DNA of 64,000 nt from an uncultured Agrobacterium sp. (GTDB lineage Bacteria > Pseudomonadota > Alphaproteobacteria > Rhizobiales > Rhizobiaceae), in the NCBI GenBank assembly GCA_913777615.1, contig CAJYTK010000003.1, positions 1 to 64,000 of the forward strand. Reading direction: 5' to 3'. Positions 1-9,097 of the stretch are shown here, one piece after another. The notes under the pieces are model-generated. The model ran no database searches. It had not been told where the DNA came from and worked only from the letters and a program-made list of their open reading frames with translations. Both the position numbers and the translations under genes were made by a program. The first letter of the stretch is position 1. Every line of letters begins with the position of its first letter.

Positions 1-114
1 ATCAACCCGCGTGATGCGGTGCTGCGCAGCCGGAATGGCTCCGCACCGCAACCCGCCGCTACCGCCCCGAATACAGCAACCCAAAACCGCTGGAGCGAAC
101 TCAAAACTGGATAA
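1..114 (+). CDS. C-terminal end of an unidentified protein (5' partial)
   Basis: Frame 1 is open from the first base to a TAA at 112-114 and ends in RWSELKTG. The preceding residues are rich in Ala, Pro and Asn, as in a low-complexity tail. The gene starts outside the window. A transposase C-terminus is possible because mobile-element debris is common in this island, but I do not recognise the family. Bases 115-279 hold no gene I can support. Confidence 0.3.
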   Translation: MNPRDAVLRSRNGSAPQPAATAPNTATQNRWSELKTG

Positions 115-279
115 AACTTGGGGGCAAGGTCACTTAAACCAAACAGCCTCCGGCAAACCCGGCGCGGTTCACGGACACACTCAAGCCTTGGATAGAGGTG
201 GCAGAGTTTCCTGAGTTCGACGCGCGATATTTGCATCACTGACGGAGAATATTTGATCTCGGCCGGAAACAATTTTGTG

Positions 280-1098
280 TTAAACTGCCAAGAGCTTTGA
301 TCTCACGTGATTAAACGCATCGGAATTTGCTACCGACTCAAAATGACTGAGAAGATGATTTCTGATCAGTACCTCACTTGCGTTGGGTAGCTTCGGAAAC
401 AATCGACGAGCGATCGTCCTACACCATCCGATTAAAATAAAAAAAATCGAATGGCCGCAGTAGTACCTTGGAAAAACTTTACCAAAAGGCTCAAAATTGA
501 TCTTTTTCCGCCCGGCTGTCAGGTGCTTTAATCCTGATACGATCTGATTGATGTCAAAGCTTAATTTTGCTCCACTTTCTTCAAACAGTAGATGTTTAGG
601 GTTACTTCTATTAATTAGATTATTTCCATTCGCCCCATAAGAAATGTCCATCCTTAGGAGCCACTCCCCTATTTTGGTTAGCGACCGGTAATACTGGCTA
701 AATGCTCTCTTAATTAGTTTTGAATTGACGGGTTCACTCGAAAGAAACTTGACTACGCTGACAGCCGACGCAGCGGTGAAAAAATCGTTCTCGAAACTAT
801 ACCCGTACGTGTATATAATGTTAGCATGTTCGACACCTTCACCGCTAACAACTTCATAATCGCTGTCTCGGCAAACGAGTACGTTCTTGATCGAACCATT
901 CGCTATACCAGCAACAATATCGGTTAGGTTTTTAACACCGTCTCTTTTTTTAAGATCGATCCTTAGTTCGGGCCTAAAGACTTCAAACATCGTTTTCCAG
1001 TATTTTACATCAGATTTTCCTTCAATGTAGACTGTGTAGTCAACTTTCAAAAATCTTTTGTAATTTGATATTCCTGCATTGCTCCGACGAAAGCTCAA
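280..1098 (-). CDS. PARIS-like DUF4435/TOPRIM nuclease (AriB-like)
   Basis: This 272-residue protein fits the DUF4435 family, the TOPRIM-fold effector (AriB) of the PARIS anti-phage system. Visible TOPRIM features are the acidic motif YIEGKSD (E26) and the DxD motif CRDSDYE (D78, D80), which would bind the metal in a nuclease of this fold. In characterised PARIS, AriB is held by the AriA ATPase and released when a phage anti-restriction protein such as Ocr is sensed; it then acts as a nuclease that cleaves host tRNA. The start codon overlaps the stop of the ATPase gene by 4 bases (ATGA), so the two are translationally coupled. Base composition is clearly more AT-rich than the restriction genes next door, suggesting separate acquisition. 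The family call comes from motifs and gene pairing, not from a search. Confidence 0.7.
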   Translation of the reverse strand: MSFRRSNAGISNYKRFLKVDYTVYIEGKSDVKYWKTMFEVFRPELRIDLKKRDGVKNLTDIVAGIANGSIKNVLVCRDSDYEVVSGEGVEHANIIYTYGYSFENDFFTAASAVSVVKFLSSEPVNSKLIKRAFSQYYRSLTKIGEWLLRMDISYGANGNNLINRSNPKHLLFEESGAKLSFDINQIVSGLKHLTAGRKKINFEPFGKVFPRYYCGHSIFFILIGWCRTIARRLFPKLPNASEVLIRNHLLSHFESVANSDAFNHVRSKLLAV

Positions 1099-2366
1099 AG
1101 AATGTGCTCCTCGAGCTCGATAATGTCTGCTTCATTTTCGCCTACGATATCGGGGGAGTGCGTTGCAAAGATGATCTGAACTCTGCCGCTAAGTAGTCTA
1201 ATGCTTTCGACTAGAGCAGACTGCCAAGCAACGTGCAGTGACAATTCCGGCTCATCAGCGATCAAAACGAACGGTCTTTGCTCGAAAAGCAAGACTTCGC
1301 CAAGCATTACGAATAGCTGTTTCTCGCCTGAAGAAAGTACGTCGGGTCCAAACGGCTTACCAGACTGCGTAACGATTTCGATTTCATTCCGATCAGTAAT
1401 TCGAACGGTCTTTCTCGTAAATAGATCGTCAAGTATCGAGATGAACATGCTGCGGTGGAAATATATATCCTTTCTGGTCTTCTGAAGCTGCCTCCAGTCG
1501 TGGACCAAACGATGAATACGCTGATTATCAATTAGCGATACGAAATCCGTTTGACTAAGACTCTCACTGCTCTCCCTTTTAATTTTAGAAACAGCTGTTT
1601 TTACGTTTTCGAAGTGAGAAACGATGGAACGCCTGTATTTTGCGCGATCCATATTGAACTCTTTAAATATAGCTTCAAGTTCTGCTTGCTCAGCTACAAG
1701 GTCCACAATGTCGGTCGTAAGAGGCGCTCTTCTATCGGCTTGATGGATAAGTGAGAGAAAAATTTTCTCTTGAAACAAGTCCGTTTCCCGTTGAGCCTTT
1801 GCTTGAAGTGAAGAGAAATAGGTTGCGAAATCTTTCTTGACCTGCTCGAGTTTTGCTTCAACAGAGGCTGGCATCCTCTCATCGAACTCGAGTGCACGGG
1901 ACGGCTGAAAGCGCCATAGCGGCAACCATGACAACTCTACTAAGCTTCGAAGTTGGTTCCTTAGGCTCGCATGGTTAAGGTCCTGAGAAGGTGCATTTCG
2001 CCGACGTCGAGCAAAAGCTATGTCTGCGAAATCTTCGAAGTCATACGTGTCTACTGCCCCCGATGTGCTCGTCTTTACAACGTATGTGATGTGCGAAAGA
2101 TACTCATTCACAGAGGTCTTTTTGACCCGAATAATGGGCTTCTGGTTTTTCCCGAGGGTCTTGAGCGTAATTATAATCTCATCGAAGGCGATTTTGTTCA
2201 GAACATCGAAATCTAGTCTCAGGCACCCACTGAGTAGATTTATGAACGTCGTTTTACCTGAGCCATTCACTCCGATAATGAAGTTGTTTAGCGCTGAAAA
2301 CCGCACATCTACGGACTTTTCGCCCCAGAATCCAGTTACCTGTACGCGCTCAATAATATTCGCCAT
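1095..2366 (-). CDS. PARIS-like AAA/ABC-type ATPase (AriA-like)
   Basis: A 423-residue ATPase of the OLD/RecF/SMC-like group (AAA_15/AAA_21). The Walker A motif GVNGSGKTT lies at residues 32-40. An ABC-type signature LSSGEKQ at about 344, a Walker B ending in ADEPE at about 369-373 and an H-loop ATHSPD follow near the C-terminus; a helical insertion separates the two halves. The downstream partner is a DUF4435 protein overlapping by 4 bases, which is the AriA-AriB arrangement. Septu (PtuA) also uses such an ATPase but pairs with an HNH nuclease, which is absent here; OLD-family (Gabija-like) ATPases carry a fused TOPRIM, also absent. The operon lies on the same strand as the type I restriction genes, starting 138 bases beyond their last gene. 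Confidence 0.72.
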   Translation of the reverse strand: MANIIERVQVTGFWGEKSVDVRFSALNNFIIGVNGSGKTTFINLLSGCLRLDFDVLNKIAFDEIIITLKTLGKNQKPIIRVKKTSVNEYLSHITYVVKTSTSGAVDTYDFEDFADIAFARRRRNAPSQDLNHASLRNQLRSLVELSWLPLWRFQPSRALEFDERMPASVEAKLEQVKKDFATYFSSLQAKAQRETDLFQEKIFLSLIHQADRRAPLTTDIVDLVAEQAELEAIFKEFNMDRAKYRRSIVSHFENVKTAVSKIKRESSESLSQTDFVSLIDNQRIHRLVHDWRQLQKTRKDIYFHRSMFISILDDLFTRKTVRITDRNEIEIVTQSGKPFGPDVLSSGEKQLFVMLGEVLLFEQRPFVLIADEPELSLHVAWQSALVESIRLLSGRVQIIFATHSPDIVGENEADIIELEEHIL

Positions 2367-2504
2367 TTTAGCTCTCTTTTACTCGCTCGTAGATTGCATA
2401 GAACAACGCCTACCGCAAGATTAGAGAGTCTTAAGCTAACAACTTTTCCTCAAATGGGCTTGGTCATATGACACACTCCCCAAGATCCCCAAAAAACAGT
2501 CTGA

Positions 2505-3248
2505 TTATCTCACCGCCTTCACCTTCTCCCACCCCAACAAATGCTCGTTCTTGTCGAGCCAAGCCTTACGCCCCTCCCAGTCCGGCAGCACACGCCCAAC
2601 AAAGTCCCAAAACTCCGATTGATGATTGCGGTGCTTCAGATGGCACATTTCGTGGACAACGGCGTATTCGAGCACCGGTTTAGGCGCGAAGATCAGGTGC
2701 CAGTTGAGATTGATCTGCCGGTCCTGGCCGCAGCTGCCCCACATGTGCTTCTGGTCTTTGATCCCCACCCCGCGCGGCTTCAATCCGTGGCGCTCGCCAT
2801 GCTTGCGGACGAAGTCGCGGGCGTCGTCGCGCACACGGCGTTTGAGCCATAGCCGGAGAGCGCTTTCGATGATGGCATCGGATGACTCGGGGGACAGATC
2901 GGCGGGCTTGCGGATCTGGAAGCCGTTGCGGAAGCTGACCTCGACGAGGGAGCCGTCGAAGGGATCGATGGTGAGCCTCGTCATCCGCCCGCGATAGGGG
3001 ATCTTGGCGCCGGTCACGAACTGGTAGACGCGTGTCTGGGCTTTGGCGCGCTCTTCCATATGCTGCATCGTCTGGATGATCCAGCCGCGCCGACGGTCCA
3101 GCACGGCACCTATCTGCTCATCACTGGCACCTTGAGGCACCAGCAGCTCGAAAGATTGTGGCGTCAGGCTGAGGCTCGCCTTTTTCGCCTTGGCCGATCG
3201 CCGAAGCGTGTATTCGATATCGCGATTGCCGATGCGATAGACGGGCAT
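2505..3248 (-). CDS. YgjP-like (DUF45) metallopeptidase of the restriction operon
   Basis: The gene encodes 247 residues from the ATG at 3248, one base after the hsdR stop; an open frame extends upstream to 3374 but lies inside hsdR, so the later start is preferred. The C-terminal half carries the zinc motif HEMCH followed by LKHRNHQSEFW, typical of the YgjP-like/SprT-related DUF45 metallopeptidases. Such genes are often found directly behind hsdR in type I restriction operons; their role there is not established, and control of restriction-subunit turnover is only a guess. Tight spacing indicates co-transcription with hsdM-hsdS-hsdR. Confidence 0.8.
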   Translation of the reverse strand: MPVYRIGNRDIEYTLRRSAKAKKASLSLTPQSFELLVPQGASDEQIGAVLDRRRGWIIQTMQHMEERAKAQTRVYQFVTGAKIPYRGRMTRLTIDPFDGSLVEVSFRNGFQIRKPADLSPESSDAIIESALRLWLKRRVRDDARDFVRKHGERHGLKPRGVGIKDQKHMWGSCGQDRQINLNWHLIFAPKPVLEYAVVHEMCHLKHRNHQSEFWDFVGRVLPDWEGRKAWLDKNEHLLGWEKVKAVR

Positions 3249-3249
3249 A

Positions 3250-6200
3250 TCACTGCCTCGCGAAATGCTTGAGCGCGTAGGCCTCGATTTCCTGCGGAAT
3301 TTCCTTGAGCTGGGTAAGTCCGGCATGATGCACCATGGAGCGAACCTTCTGGCGCAGGCTCTGGCGCAAACCATCTTTCTCCCACCAGTCGGCGGGTGCC
3401 GTTACCGGGTCGGTGTAAAGCTTCTCCAGCTGGATCGCCAGATCTGTTGCCTCGAGGTCAGACGTAAAATCGTTGAGGATCTGCACAATGCCGTAGGCGC
3501 CGGGAGAAAGGCCCGCCTCAACATGAGCCGCATCTTCAGCCGTGATGTCCATGGCCATTTCTTCCGCGGCCTTCAACTTTTCTGACCAGGAGAACTGCGC
3601 GCTTTCCAGCTTTTCCAAAAGCTGGCGCAGGCGGTCGGAAAATTTGCCATATTGATGCGGGCTGTCGTCGATGCGCTCGGTCACGGTCTTGCGCAGCTCG
3701 GTCGTCTTACGGATTGCCGCCGTCATCAGATCTTCCTCGGTCTTGTCGGCAGGATCGAAATCCTCCCAGAATTCCGGGTCGGTAATGTGGCGCAGCTTGA
3801 CGGTGACGCTGAGACCCGTCGCCTCCAGATGCGTCTCCAGCATCTCGCGGATCTTCTCGCTGTAATTTATCTGGTCGAAGGCCTCGCGCTTTTCAAAATG
3901 CTGCGTGCCGTAGAGCAGGAAGTTCGCAATCCATTTCAGATCGGCGGTGAACTCAAGAACGCTCGGGTCCGGGCTCAGCGTCTCGTAGAGCGCAATGAAG
4001 CTGCGCGCCCTGGCCTTGAAGTCGAACCACTTATCCTCGGTGCCCAGCAGCATCACGAAGGCATCATATTCCGCCTTCAGCGCGTCCTTGTCGCTCGCCT
4101 TGCGCCTCAGCGGCTTCATCAGCGCGGCCGTGGCAGAATGTGCTGCGCGCAGTTGATTGCGCAAATCGTCCAGATTACGCATGGCGTTCTTCACGTCGTC
4201 GGCGCGATAGGAGGACAGTGCCTCCTCCAGATGGCCGGACACGCCGATGTAATCCACGATCAGCCCATTGCGCTTCTTTGCGTCGGATACGCGGTTGGTG
4301 CGGGCGATCGCCTGCAGCAGCCCGTGTTCCTTCAACGGCTTGTCCAGATACATGACGCTTTCAATCGGGCAGTCGAAGCCGGTCAGAAGCTTGTCGCAGA
4401 CGATGAGGAATTGCGGATCTTCGCCCTTGCGGCCAAAGGCCTTCTTTGCCAGCTTTTCGGCCTCGGCATCCAGATAATTCGCCTTCAATGCGGTGCGGAT
4501 GGCCTGTTTGTGGGCGTCCTCACTCGGCTTGCCGTCTTCCTGATTGACAGAATATACGCAGGCAGACATGGCGTCGGCCTGGCGAAGCGCCTCTTCGGAC
4601 GCCACGCCCTGCGCCACCAAATCATCGGCAATGACCTTGGTCAGTGCCTGCTTGTAGAGGATCACCGCCTCGCGATCGATGGCGACGATCTGCGCCTTGA
4701 AGCCATCAGGCTGGGCATATTGCTTGAAATGCGTCCAGATGTCGTAGGCGATCAGCTTGATGCGGCGCGGATGCTTGACCAGATCCTCGATCTGCACGCC
4801 GCGCTTCTTGATCTCGTTGAGCTTGTCATCATCAAACTCGGCAAACCAAGTTTCGAAAAGTATGTCGATCTTCGCCTCATCGATATGCCAGTCGGTCTTG
4901 CGGCCGGTATAGTAGATCGGCACCGTTGCGCCATCGGCGACGGCGTCGTCGATGCCGTATTTGTCGAGATAGCCTTCGCCCGGCACGCCAAAATTCTCGT
5001 AGGTGTTCTTGTCGTCCTTCTTCACCGGCGTGCCGGTAAAGCCGAAGAAGCGGGCGTTCGGCAGGGTCGCGCGCAGGTAGGCGCCGAGATCCTTTTCCTG
5101 GGTCCGGTGCGCCTCGTCCACCATCACGATCCAGTTTTCCGAATTGGCAATCGCCTCTTTCGAGCCCTGGAATTTGAAGATGGTGGAAAGCGCCGTATGC
5201 CCGTCCTTGCCGCTGCGGATCAGCGCGTGCAGATCCCTGATGCTTTCGATCGCCGTCGGGTTCGGCAGGCCGCAGGCGACAAAGGTGCCGCTGATCTGGG
5301 AATGCAGATCCACCCGGTCGGTCAGCACCAGAATATTCGGATTGGTGAGCCGCTCGGACTGAATCGTCCGGTGCGTCTTCAGCTTCAGCGCGGCAAACAC
5401 CATGGTCAGCGATTTGCCGCTGCCTTGGGTGTGCCAGATCAGCCCTTGGCGGTGCTTGCCCTCGATTACCCGCTCAACGATGCGATTGACGGCGCGGAAC
5501 TGCTGGTAGCGGCAGATTTTCTTGACCGTGCCGGTCTCTGTCTTCTCGAAAACCACGTAATGCGCGATCAGGTCCAGCAGCCGGCTCGGCTCCAACAGGC
5601 AGCAGAGGCCCTTGGCGAGCGTGTCGGGAAAATCACCCTCCACCTTCGGCCACGGGTCACGCCATTCGGCGTAATACTTCGAGCCGGAGCCGGTGGCGCC
5701 ATAGAGCACCAGCGCGCCATCGGTGACGATATTGAAGACATTGGAGAAGAACAGGCGCGGAATGTCCTGCTCATATTGCCTGATCTGCTCAAAGGCCTCG
5801 CCGGTCTTATCCTTCACATTCAGCGGGCTTTTCGCCTCGATCACGACAAGCGGGATGCCGTTCACATAAACAACGACATCCGGCTTGCGCGTATTCTCCG
5901 CCTTTACCCTGAGCTGATGTGTGACGGTGAACTGGTTACTGCCGGGGTCGAGAAAATCGATCACCCGCAGCGTCTGGCGCGTCTCTTGGCCGGTCACCTT
6001 GCGGGCATAATCGCCGCGCAGCACTTTCAGCCAGGCTTCATTGTCGCTGATCGCCGCAAGCTCGCCATAGGCCGCCTCGGCAGAAGCGCGGTCGATCCCA
6101 TTGATGCGCATCAGCGCCTCGACCAGATGCGGGCGAAACAGAACCTGATTTTCGCCATCGCGTAAGGTGGCGTGCTCCACCGGCATCACAAAGCCATAGC

Positions 6201-6264
6201 CCATGGCCTTCATGTGCTCGATCGTTGGGCGCTCGGCAAAATGCCATTCGGGACCGTGGCTCAT
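3250..6264 (-). CDS. hsdR: Type I restriction endonuclease subunit R
   Basis: At 1004 residues this has full HsdR length. The N-terminal nuclease domain shows the PD-(D/E)XK pattern with D129 and the E143-A-K145 triplet in VVIEAKSP. The translocase follows: Walker A in HTQGSGKS (about 278-285), the DEAH box in MVDEAHRTQ (383-386), and later helicase motifs including FTGTP and an arginine-rich motif QAIARTNRV. It translocates DNA and cuts it at a distance from an unmethylated target when assembled with HsdM and HsdS. It starts six bases after the hsdS stop and is followed after one base by the metallopeptidase. No interruption is visible, so the subunit looks functional. Confidence 0.95.
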   Translation of the reverse strand: MSHGPEWHFAERPTIEHMKAMGYGFVMPVEHATLRDGENQVLFRPHLVEALMRINGIDRASAEAAYGELAAISDNEAWLKVLRGDYARKVTGQETRQTLRVIDFLDPGSNQFTVTHQLRVKAENTRKPDVVVYVNGIPLVVIEAKSPLNVKDKTGEAFEQIRQYEQDIPRLFFSNVFNIVTDGALVLYGATGSGSKYYAEWRDPWPKVEGDFPDTLAKGLCCLLEPSRLLDLIAHYVVFEKTETGTVKKICRYQQFRAVNRIVERVIEGKHRQGLIWHTQGSGKSLTMVFAALKLKTHRTIQSERLTNPNILVLTDRVDLHSQISGTFVACGLPNPTAIESIRDLHALIRSGKDGHTALSTIFKFQGSKEAIANSENWIVMVDEAHRTQEKDLGAYLRATLPNARFFGFTGTPVKKDDKNTYENFGVPGEGYLDKYGIDDAVADGATVPIYYTGRKTDWHIDEAKIDILFETWFAEFDDDKLNEIKKRGVQIEDLVKHPRRIKLIAYDIWTHFKQYAQPDGFKAQIVAIDREAVILYKQALTKVIADDLVAQGVASEEALRQADAMSACVYSVNQEDGKPSEDAHKQAIRTALKANYLDAEAEKLAKKAFGRKGEDPQFLIVCDKLLTGFDCPIESVMYLDKPLKEHGLLQAIARTNRVSDAKKRNGLIVDYIGVSGHLEEALSSYRADDVKNAMRNLDDLRNQLRAAHSATAALMKPLRRKASDKDALKAEYDAFVMLLGTEDKWFDFKARARSFIALYETLSPDPSVLEFTADLKWIANFLLYGTQHFEKREAFDQINYSEKIREMLETHLEATGLSVTVKLRHITDPEFWEDFDPADKTEEDLMTAAIRKTTELRKTVTERIDDSPHQYGKFSDRLRQLLEKLESAQFSWSEKLKAAEEMAMDITAEDAAHVEAGLSPGAYGIVQILNDFTSDLEATDLAIQLEKLYTDPVTAPADWWEKDGLRQSLRQKVRSMVHHAGLTQLKEIPQEIEAYALKHFARQ

Positions 6265-6270
6265 GGGCGC

Positions 6271-7488
6271 TTACTCCGCAGCCATGGGCAGGGCGTCGGA
6301 GACGCGCTTGCGACCGGTTAGGAGGTCAGACATCAGGGCGAATTTGCAACCCTCAAGGCGCGATAAGCTCTCCTCGTTGCTGTATAGCGCCACATCCAGC
6401 GACCTGAGGGTGGACGTCAAGTGCAACTGAACATCTCGGGGAGCCACAGGTATAGGTAGCTCACGAACATCTCCCACTCGCAGATGGCCGACTGTAGAAC
6501 CGCCAGCCCGCCGGAACATCTCCTTTTTTACCGGCCCAGACTGGAGCGCATACAATAGGAAGTCGGAGCTAACCCGAGATGTGTCTGGGCGCAGGAACAT
6601 CATCCGTTGCCCAAGACAAAACGCCATTGCAGGGGCCATGCAGACTTCGCCATATGGAGCCTCTCGGGTGAAAAGAATATCGCCTGCTCTAGGTATCCCC
6701 TTCGCCGTCCATTCTTGAAAGCTCTGCTTATCAGTGAACTGAAGTCCTTCATATCGAAAGCGACCGTTACGAACGTTTGGCGTTCGGACAACTGCGTAAC
6801 CATCTTCGGTCACTGGAGGAGTGCGATTTTTGCAGTCGATGATGCTCTCGCATATGCTTGAAGCAGGTTCTACCGACCATCCTTCGAAGGTGTCATTTGC
6901 AGTTGACGGTCCGGCAGCCTGATCCTCAGGGAACGAGGTCGAAAGGATCTCGGAGCGGACCTTTCTGGTCTGCTCGATCACCGCCCGCGTTGCCGCAATG
7001 GCCTCATCGACGCTGGACAGGATTTCCGCTATGCCTCGCTGTTCGTGCAGTGGAGGGAGAGGAAACTCAAAGTCTGCCATGTCCTTCCAGGACGTCCGAG
7101 GCATCTTTGTGCCAGCAGCAGACTTGATGGCATAGTCGAAGGCTTCATCGGAACTTACCCGATAGAACGCGAACTCAGGCGTCATGCGCTCACTTGGACG
7201 GATAACCAGGATGTCTGTCGATGCGATCCCCGAGAAATCAACAAGTGCTGTTTTCTTCAAGTTCGGTCGAAGCTTTCCAAACAAGACATCGCCGGCGCGA
7301 AAGCGCGTCTTGATGCTTTGAAGGCCGTCCGACACGCCGATGTCCAGAAGCCTGCCAGTTCCTTGGCCCACCTGTTCAAGGCCGACATAAGGTTCAGCAT
7401 GCTCACCCGGCTCCCACTTCTCCGCGACGTTCAAGGCCGCAGCGCCAAGCTTTACCGGTGTCCACCCGTCTGGCACCTCACGCGACAT
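6271..7488 (-). CDS. hsdS: Type I restriction-modification specificity subunit S
   Basis: I take the ATG at 7488 (405 residues); a TTG six bases earlier is less likely, and a GGGAG sits about eight bases upstream of the ATG. The protein has two target-recognition domains separated by a conserved helical region containing LPPLHEQRGIAEILSSVDEA and a coiled-coil stretch. A second such boundary near the C-terminus (PVAPRDVQLHLTSTLRSLDVAL) closes the half-repeat. HsdS sets the sequence recognised by the methylase and restriction complex. It overlaps hsdM by 11 bases. The first-half GC is lower than that of hsdM, which is common for TRDs exchanged by recombination. Confidence 0.9.
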   Translation of the reverse strand: MSREVPDGWTPVKLGAAALNVAEKWEPGEHAEPYVGLEQVGQGTGRLLDIGVSDGLQSIKTRFRAGDVLFGKLRPNLKKTALVDFSGIASTDILVIRPSERMTPEFAFYRVSSDEAFDYAIKSAAGTKMPRTSWKDMADFEFPLPPLHEQRGIAEILSSVDEAIAATRAVIEQTRKVRSEILSTSFPEDQAAGPSTANDTFEGWSVEPASSICESIIDCKNRTPPVTEDGYAVVRTPNVRNGRFRYEGLQFTDKQSFQEWTAKGIPRAGDILFTREAPYGEVCMAPAMAFCLGQRMMFLRPDTSRVSSDFLLYALQSGPVKKEMFRRAGGSTVGHLRVGDVRELPIPVAPRDVQLHLTSTLRSLDVALYSNEESLSRLEGCKFALMSDLLTGRKRVSDALPMAAE

Positions 7489-8986
7489 AACCAAGCTCCC
7501 GCAGAAAGCCCATCATCCGCGCTTCTGCCGCATCCCGCTCGGCCTGAAGCTCGACCAGCTTTTCCACTTCCGCCGAAACATCCACCTCTGCGGCCTCTTC
7601 GCCCAGATGCACATAGCGGCTGATATTGAGGTTGAAGTCATTCGCCTCGATCTCGCTGACTGGCACGATCCGCGCTAGCCGCTCGACATCGGCAAAGTCA
7701 CCATAGGCCTTCGCCAGCGTGGCGACATTGGCTTCCGAGAGATGATTCTGCGACTTGCCTTCTAAAAACTGCTCTCCCCCGTTGACGATCAGAATCTTGC
7801 CCTTGTGCGCCGCCGGCTTCTGCTTGCGCAGAATGAGTATGCAGGCCGGAATGCCCGCGCCGTAAAACAGGTTGGGTGCCAGGCCGATGACGGCCTCGAT
7901 CAAATCATCCTTGATCAGCCCCTCGCGGATCTTGCCCTCGGCTCCGCCGCGAAACAGCACGCCATGCGGCAGCACCACGCCGCAGATGCCGTCTTCCTTG
8001 AGGCTCGCCACCATATGCTGCACGAAGGCGAGGTCGCCATAGGATTTCGGCGGGCAGCCATAGCGGTCGCGGCCATAGGCATCACCCTTCGACCAGACAT
8101 CATGGCCCCAGCTTTTCAGCGAAAAGGGCGGGTTGGCTAGCACCCGGTCGAAGGTGCGGATGGCCTTCACGCTATCGCCGGTCAGATGTTTCGGCTCCAG
8201 CAGCGTATCGCCGCGCGCCACCTGCGCATCGTCGATATCATGCAGGAACAGGTTCATCTGGCAGATGGCCCAGGTATTGAGGTTGCGCTCCTGACCGAAC
8301 AGCGACAGGCTTTTGGGGTTCTTGCCCTGCCGCTCCAGGTGATGCACCGCCTCCAGGAGCATGCCGCCCGAGCCGCAGGTGGGATCATAGATCGACATGC
8401 CTTCTTGAGGCTTCAGGCATTCGACGATCAGCCGCACCACCATCTTCGGCGTGTAGAACTCGCCACCCTTCTTGCCGGCGTCATCGGCAAACTGGGCAAT
8501 CAGATATTCATAGGCCTGGCCCAGCACATCCGGCTCGACATCGGAATTCCGCAGCCGATAGGTCTCGAAATGCTGCAGCAGCCTTTCCAGCATGGCATCC
8601 GGAAAGCGCTCCTTGTTGTTGAAATCGACATCCTGGAAAACGCCGCGCAGCTTCATGTTCGCGTCTTCAATGGCACGGAAGGCAGCGTTCAGATGCGTGC
8701 CGATATCGGTGGTGTGCTTGCGCACATCCTTCCAGAAATGGCCCTTGGGAATATCGAAGCGGTGCTCATCCGGATCAGCGGCCAGATCCGCATCGTGATA
8801 GCGCGCCAGCCGTTCCTCATACTCCTCCTCCCAGACATCCGAGAGGCGCTTGAAAAACAGAAGGCCGAAAATGTAGTGTTTGTAATCGCCGGAATCGATC
8901 GATCCCCGCAGGATATCCGCTGCCCGCCAGAGATGGTTTTCCAGCTGCGAAAGGCTCAAAGTCGTCACGTATGTATTCCCCGTCAT
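7478..8986 (-). CDS. hsdM: Type I restriction-modification DNA methyltransferase subunit M
   Basis: The N6-adenine methyltransferase subunit, 502 residues from the ATG at 8986. A GTG at 8968 gives the family's usual beginning (TTLSLSQLE) and also has a GGGGA eight bases upstream, so the start is uncertain by six codons. The N-terminal HsdM bundle contains AADILRG. The catalytic part has the SAM-binding motif DPTCGSGG and the adenine-binding motif NPPF. The protein methylates host sites together with HsdS and forms the core of the restriction complex. The gene is first in the operon and diverges from the nuclease gene starting at 9098, so bases 8987-9097 must hold two promoters. Confidence 0.94.
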   Translation of the reverse strand: MTGNTYVTTLSLSQLENHLWRAADILRGSIDSGDYKHYIFGLLFFKRLSDVWEEEYEERLARYHDADLAADPDEHRFDIPKGHFWKDVRKHTTDIGTHLNAAFRAIEDANMKLRGVFQDVDFNNKERFPDAMLERLLQHFETYRLRNSDVEPDVLGQAYEYLIAQFADDAGKKGGEFYTPKMVVRLIVECLKPQEGMSIYDPTCGSGGMLLEAVHHLERQGKNPKSLSLFGQERNLNTWAICQMNLFLHDIDDAQVARGDTLLEPKHLTGDSVKAIRTFDRVLANPPFSLKSWGHDVWSKGDAYGRDRYGCPPKSYGDLAFVQHMVASLKEDGICGVVLPHGVLFRGGAEGKIREGLIKDDLIEAVIGLAPNLFYGAGIPACILILRKQKPAAHKGKILIVNGGEQFLEGKSQNHLSEANVATLAKAYGDFADVERLARIVPVSEIEANDFNLNISRYVHLGEEAAEVDVSAEVEKLVELQAERDAAEARMMGFLRELGYVA

Positions 8987-9097
8987 GCGTCCGCGCAAAC
9001 ACTAGACAGATTGAGACACTCTGGCAATTTGTCTGGACAACGCTTGAAAGGCGAATAGAAGGCTCTTTGCAACTTTGGTCGTTTGTCGGAGCGAATA

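Noticed and set aside
280-2366. Septu or Gabija as the identity of the ATPase pair
   Set aside because: Septu needs an HNH partner and Gabija has a TOPRIM fused to the ATPase plus a UvrD-like helicase; here the partner is a separate DUF4435 protein.
3652-6165. An 837-codon open frame opposite hsdR
   Set aside because: It is antisense to a clear, motif-complete HsdR. The long opening results from high GC and codon bias; its translation has no domain.
8186-9058. A 290-codon open frame opposite hsdM
   Set aside because: The minus strand contains the methyltransferase motifs DPTCGSGG and NPPF.
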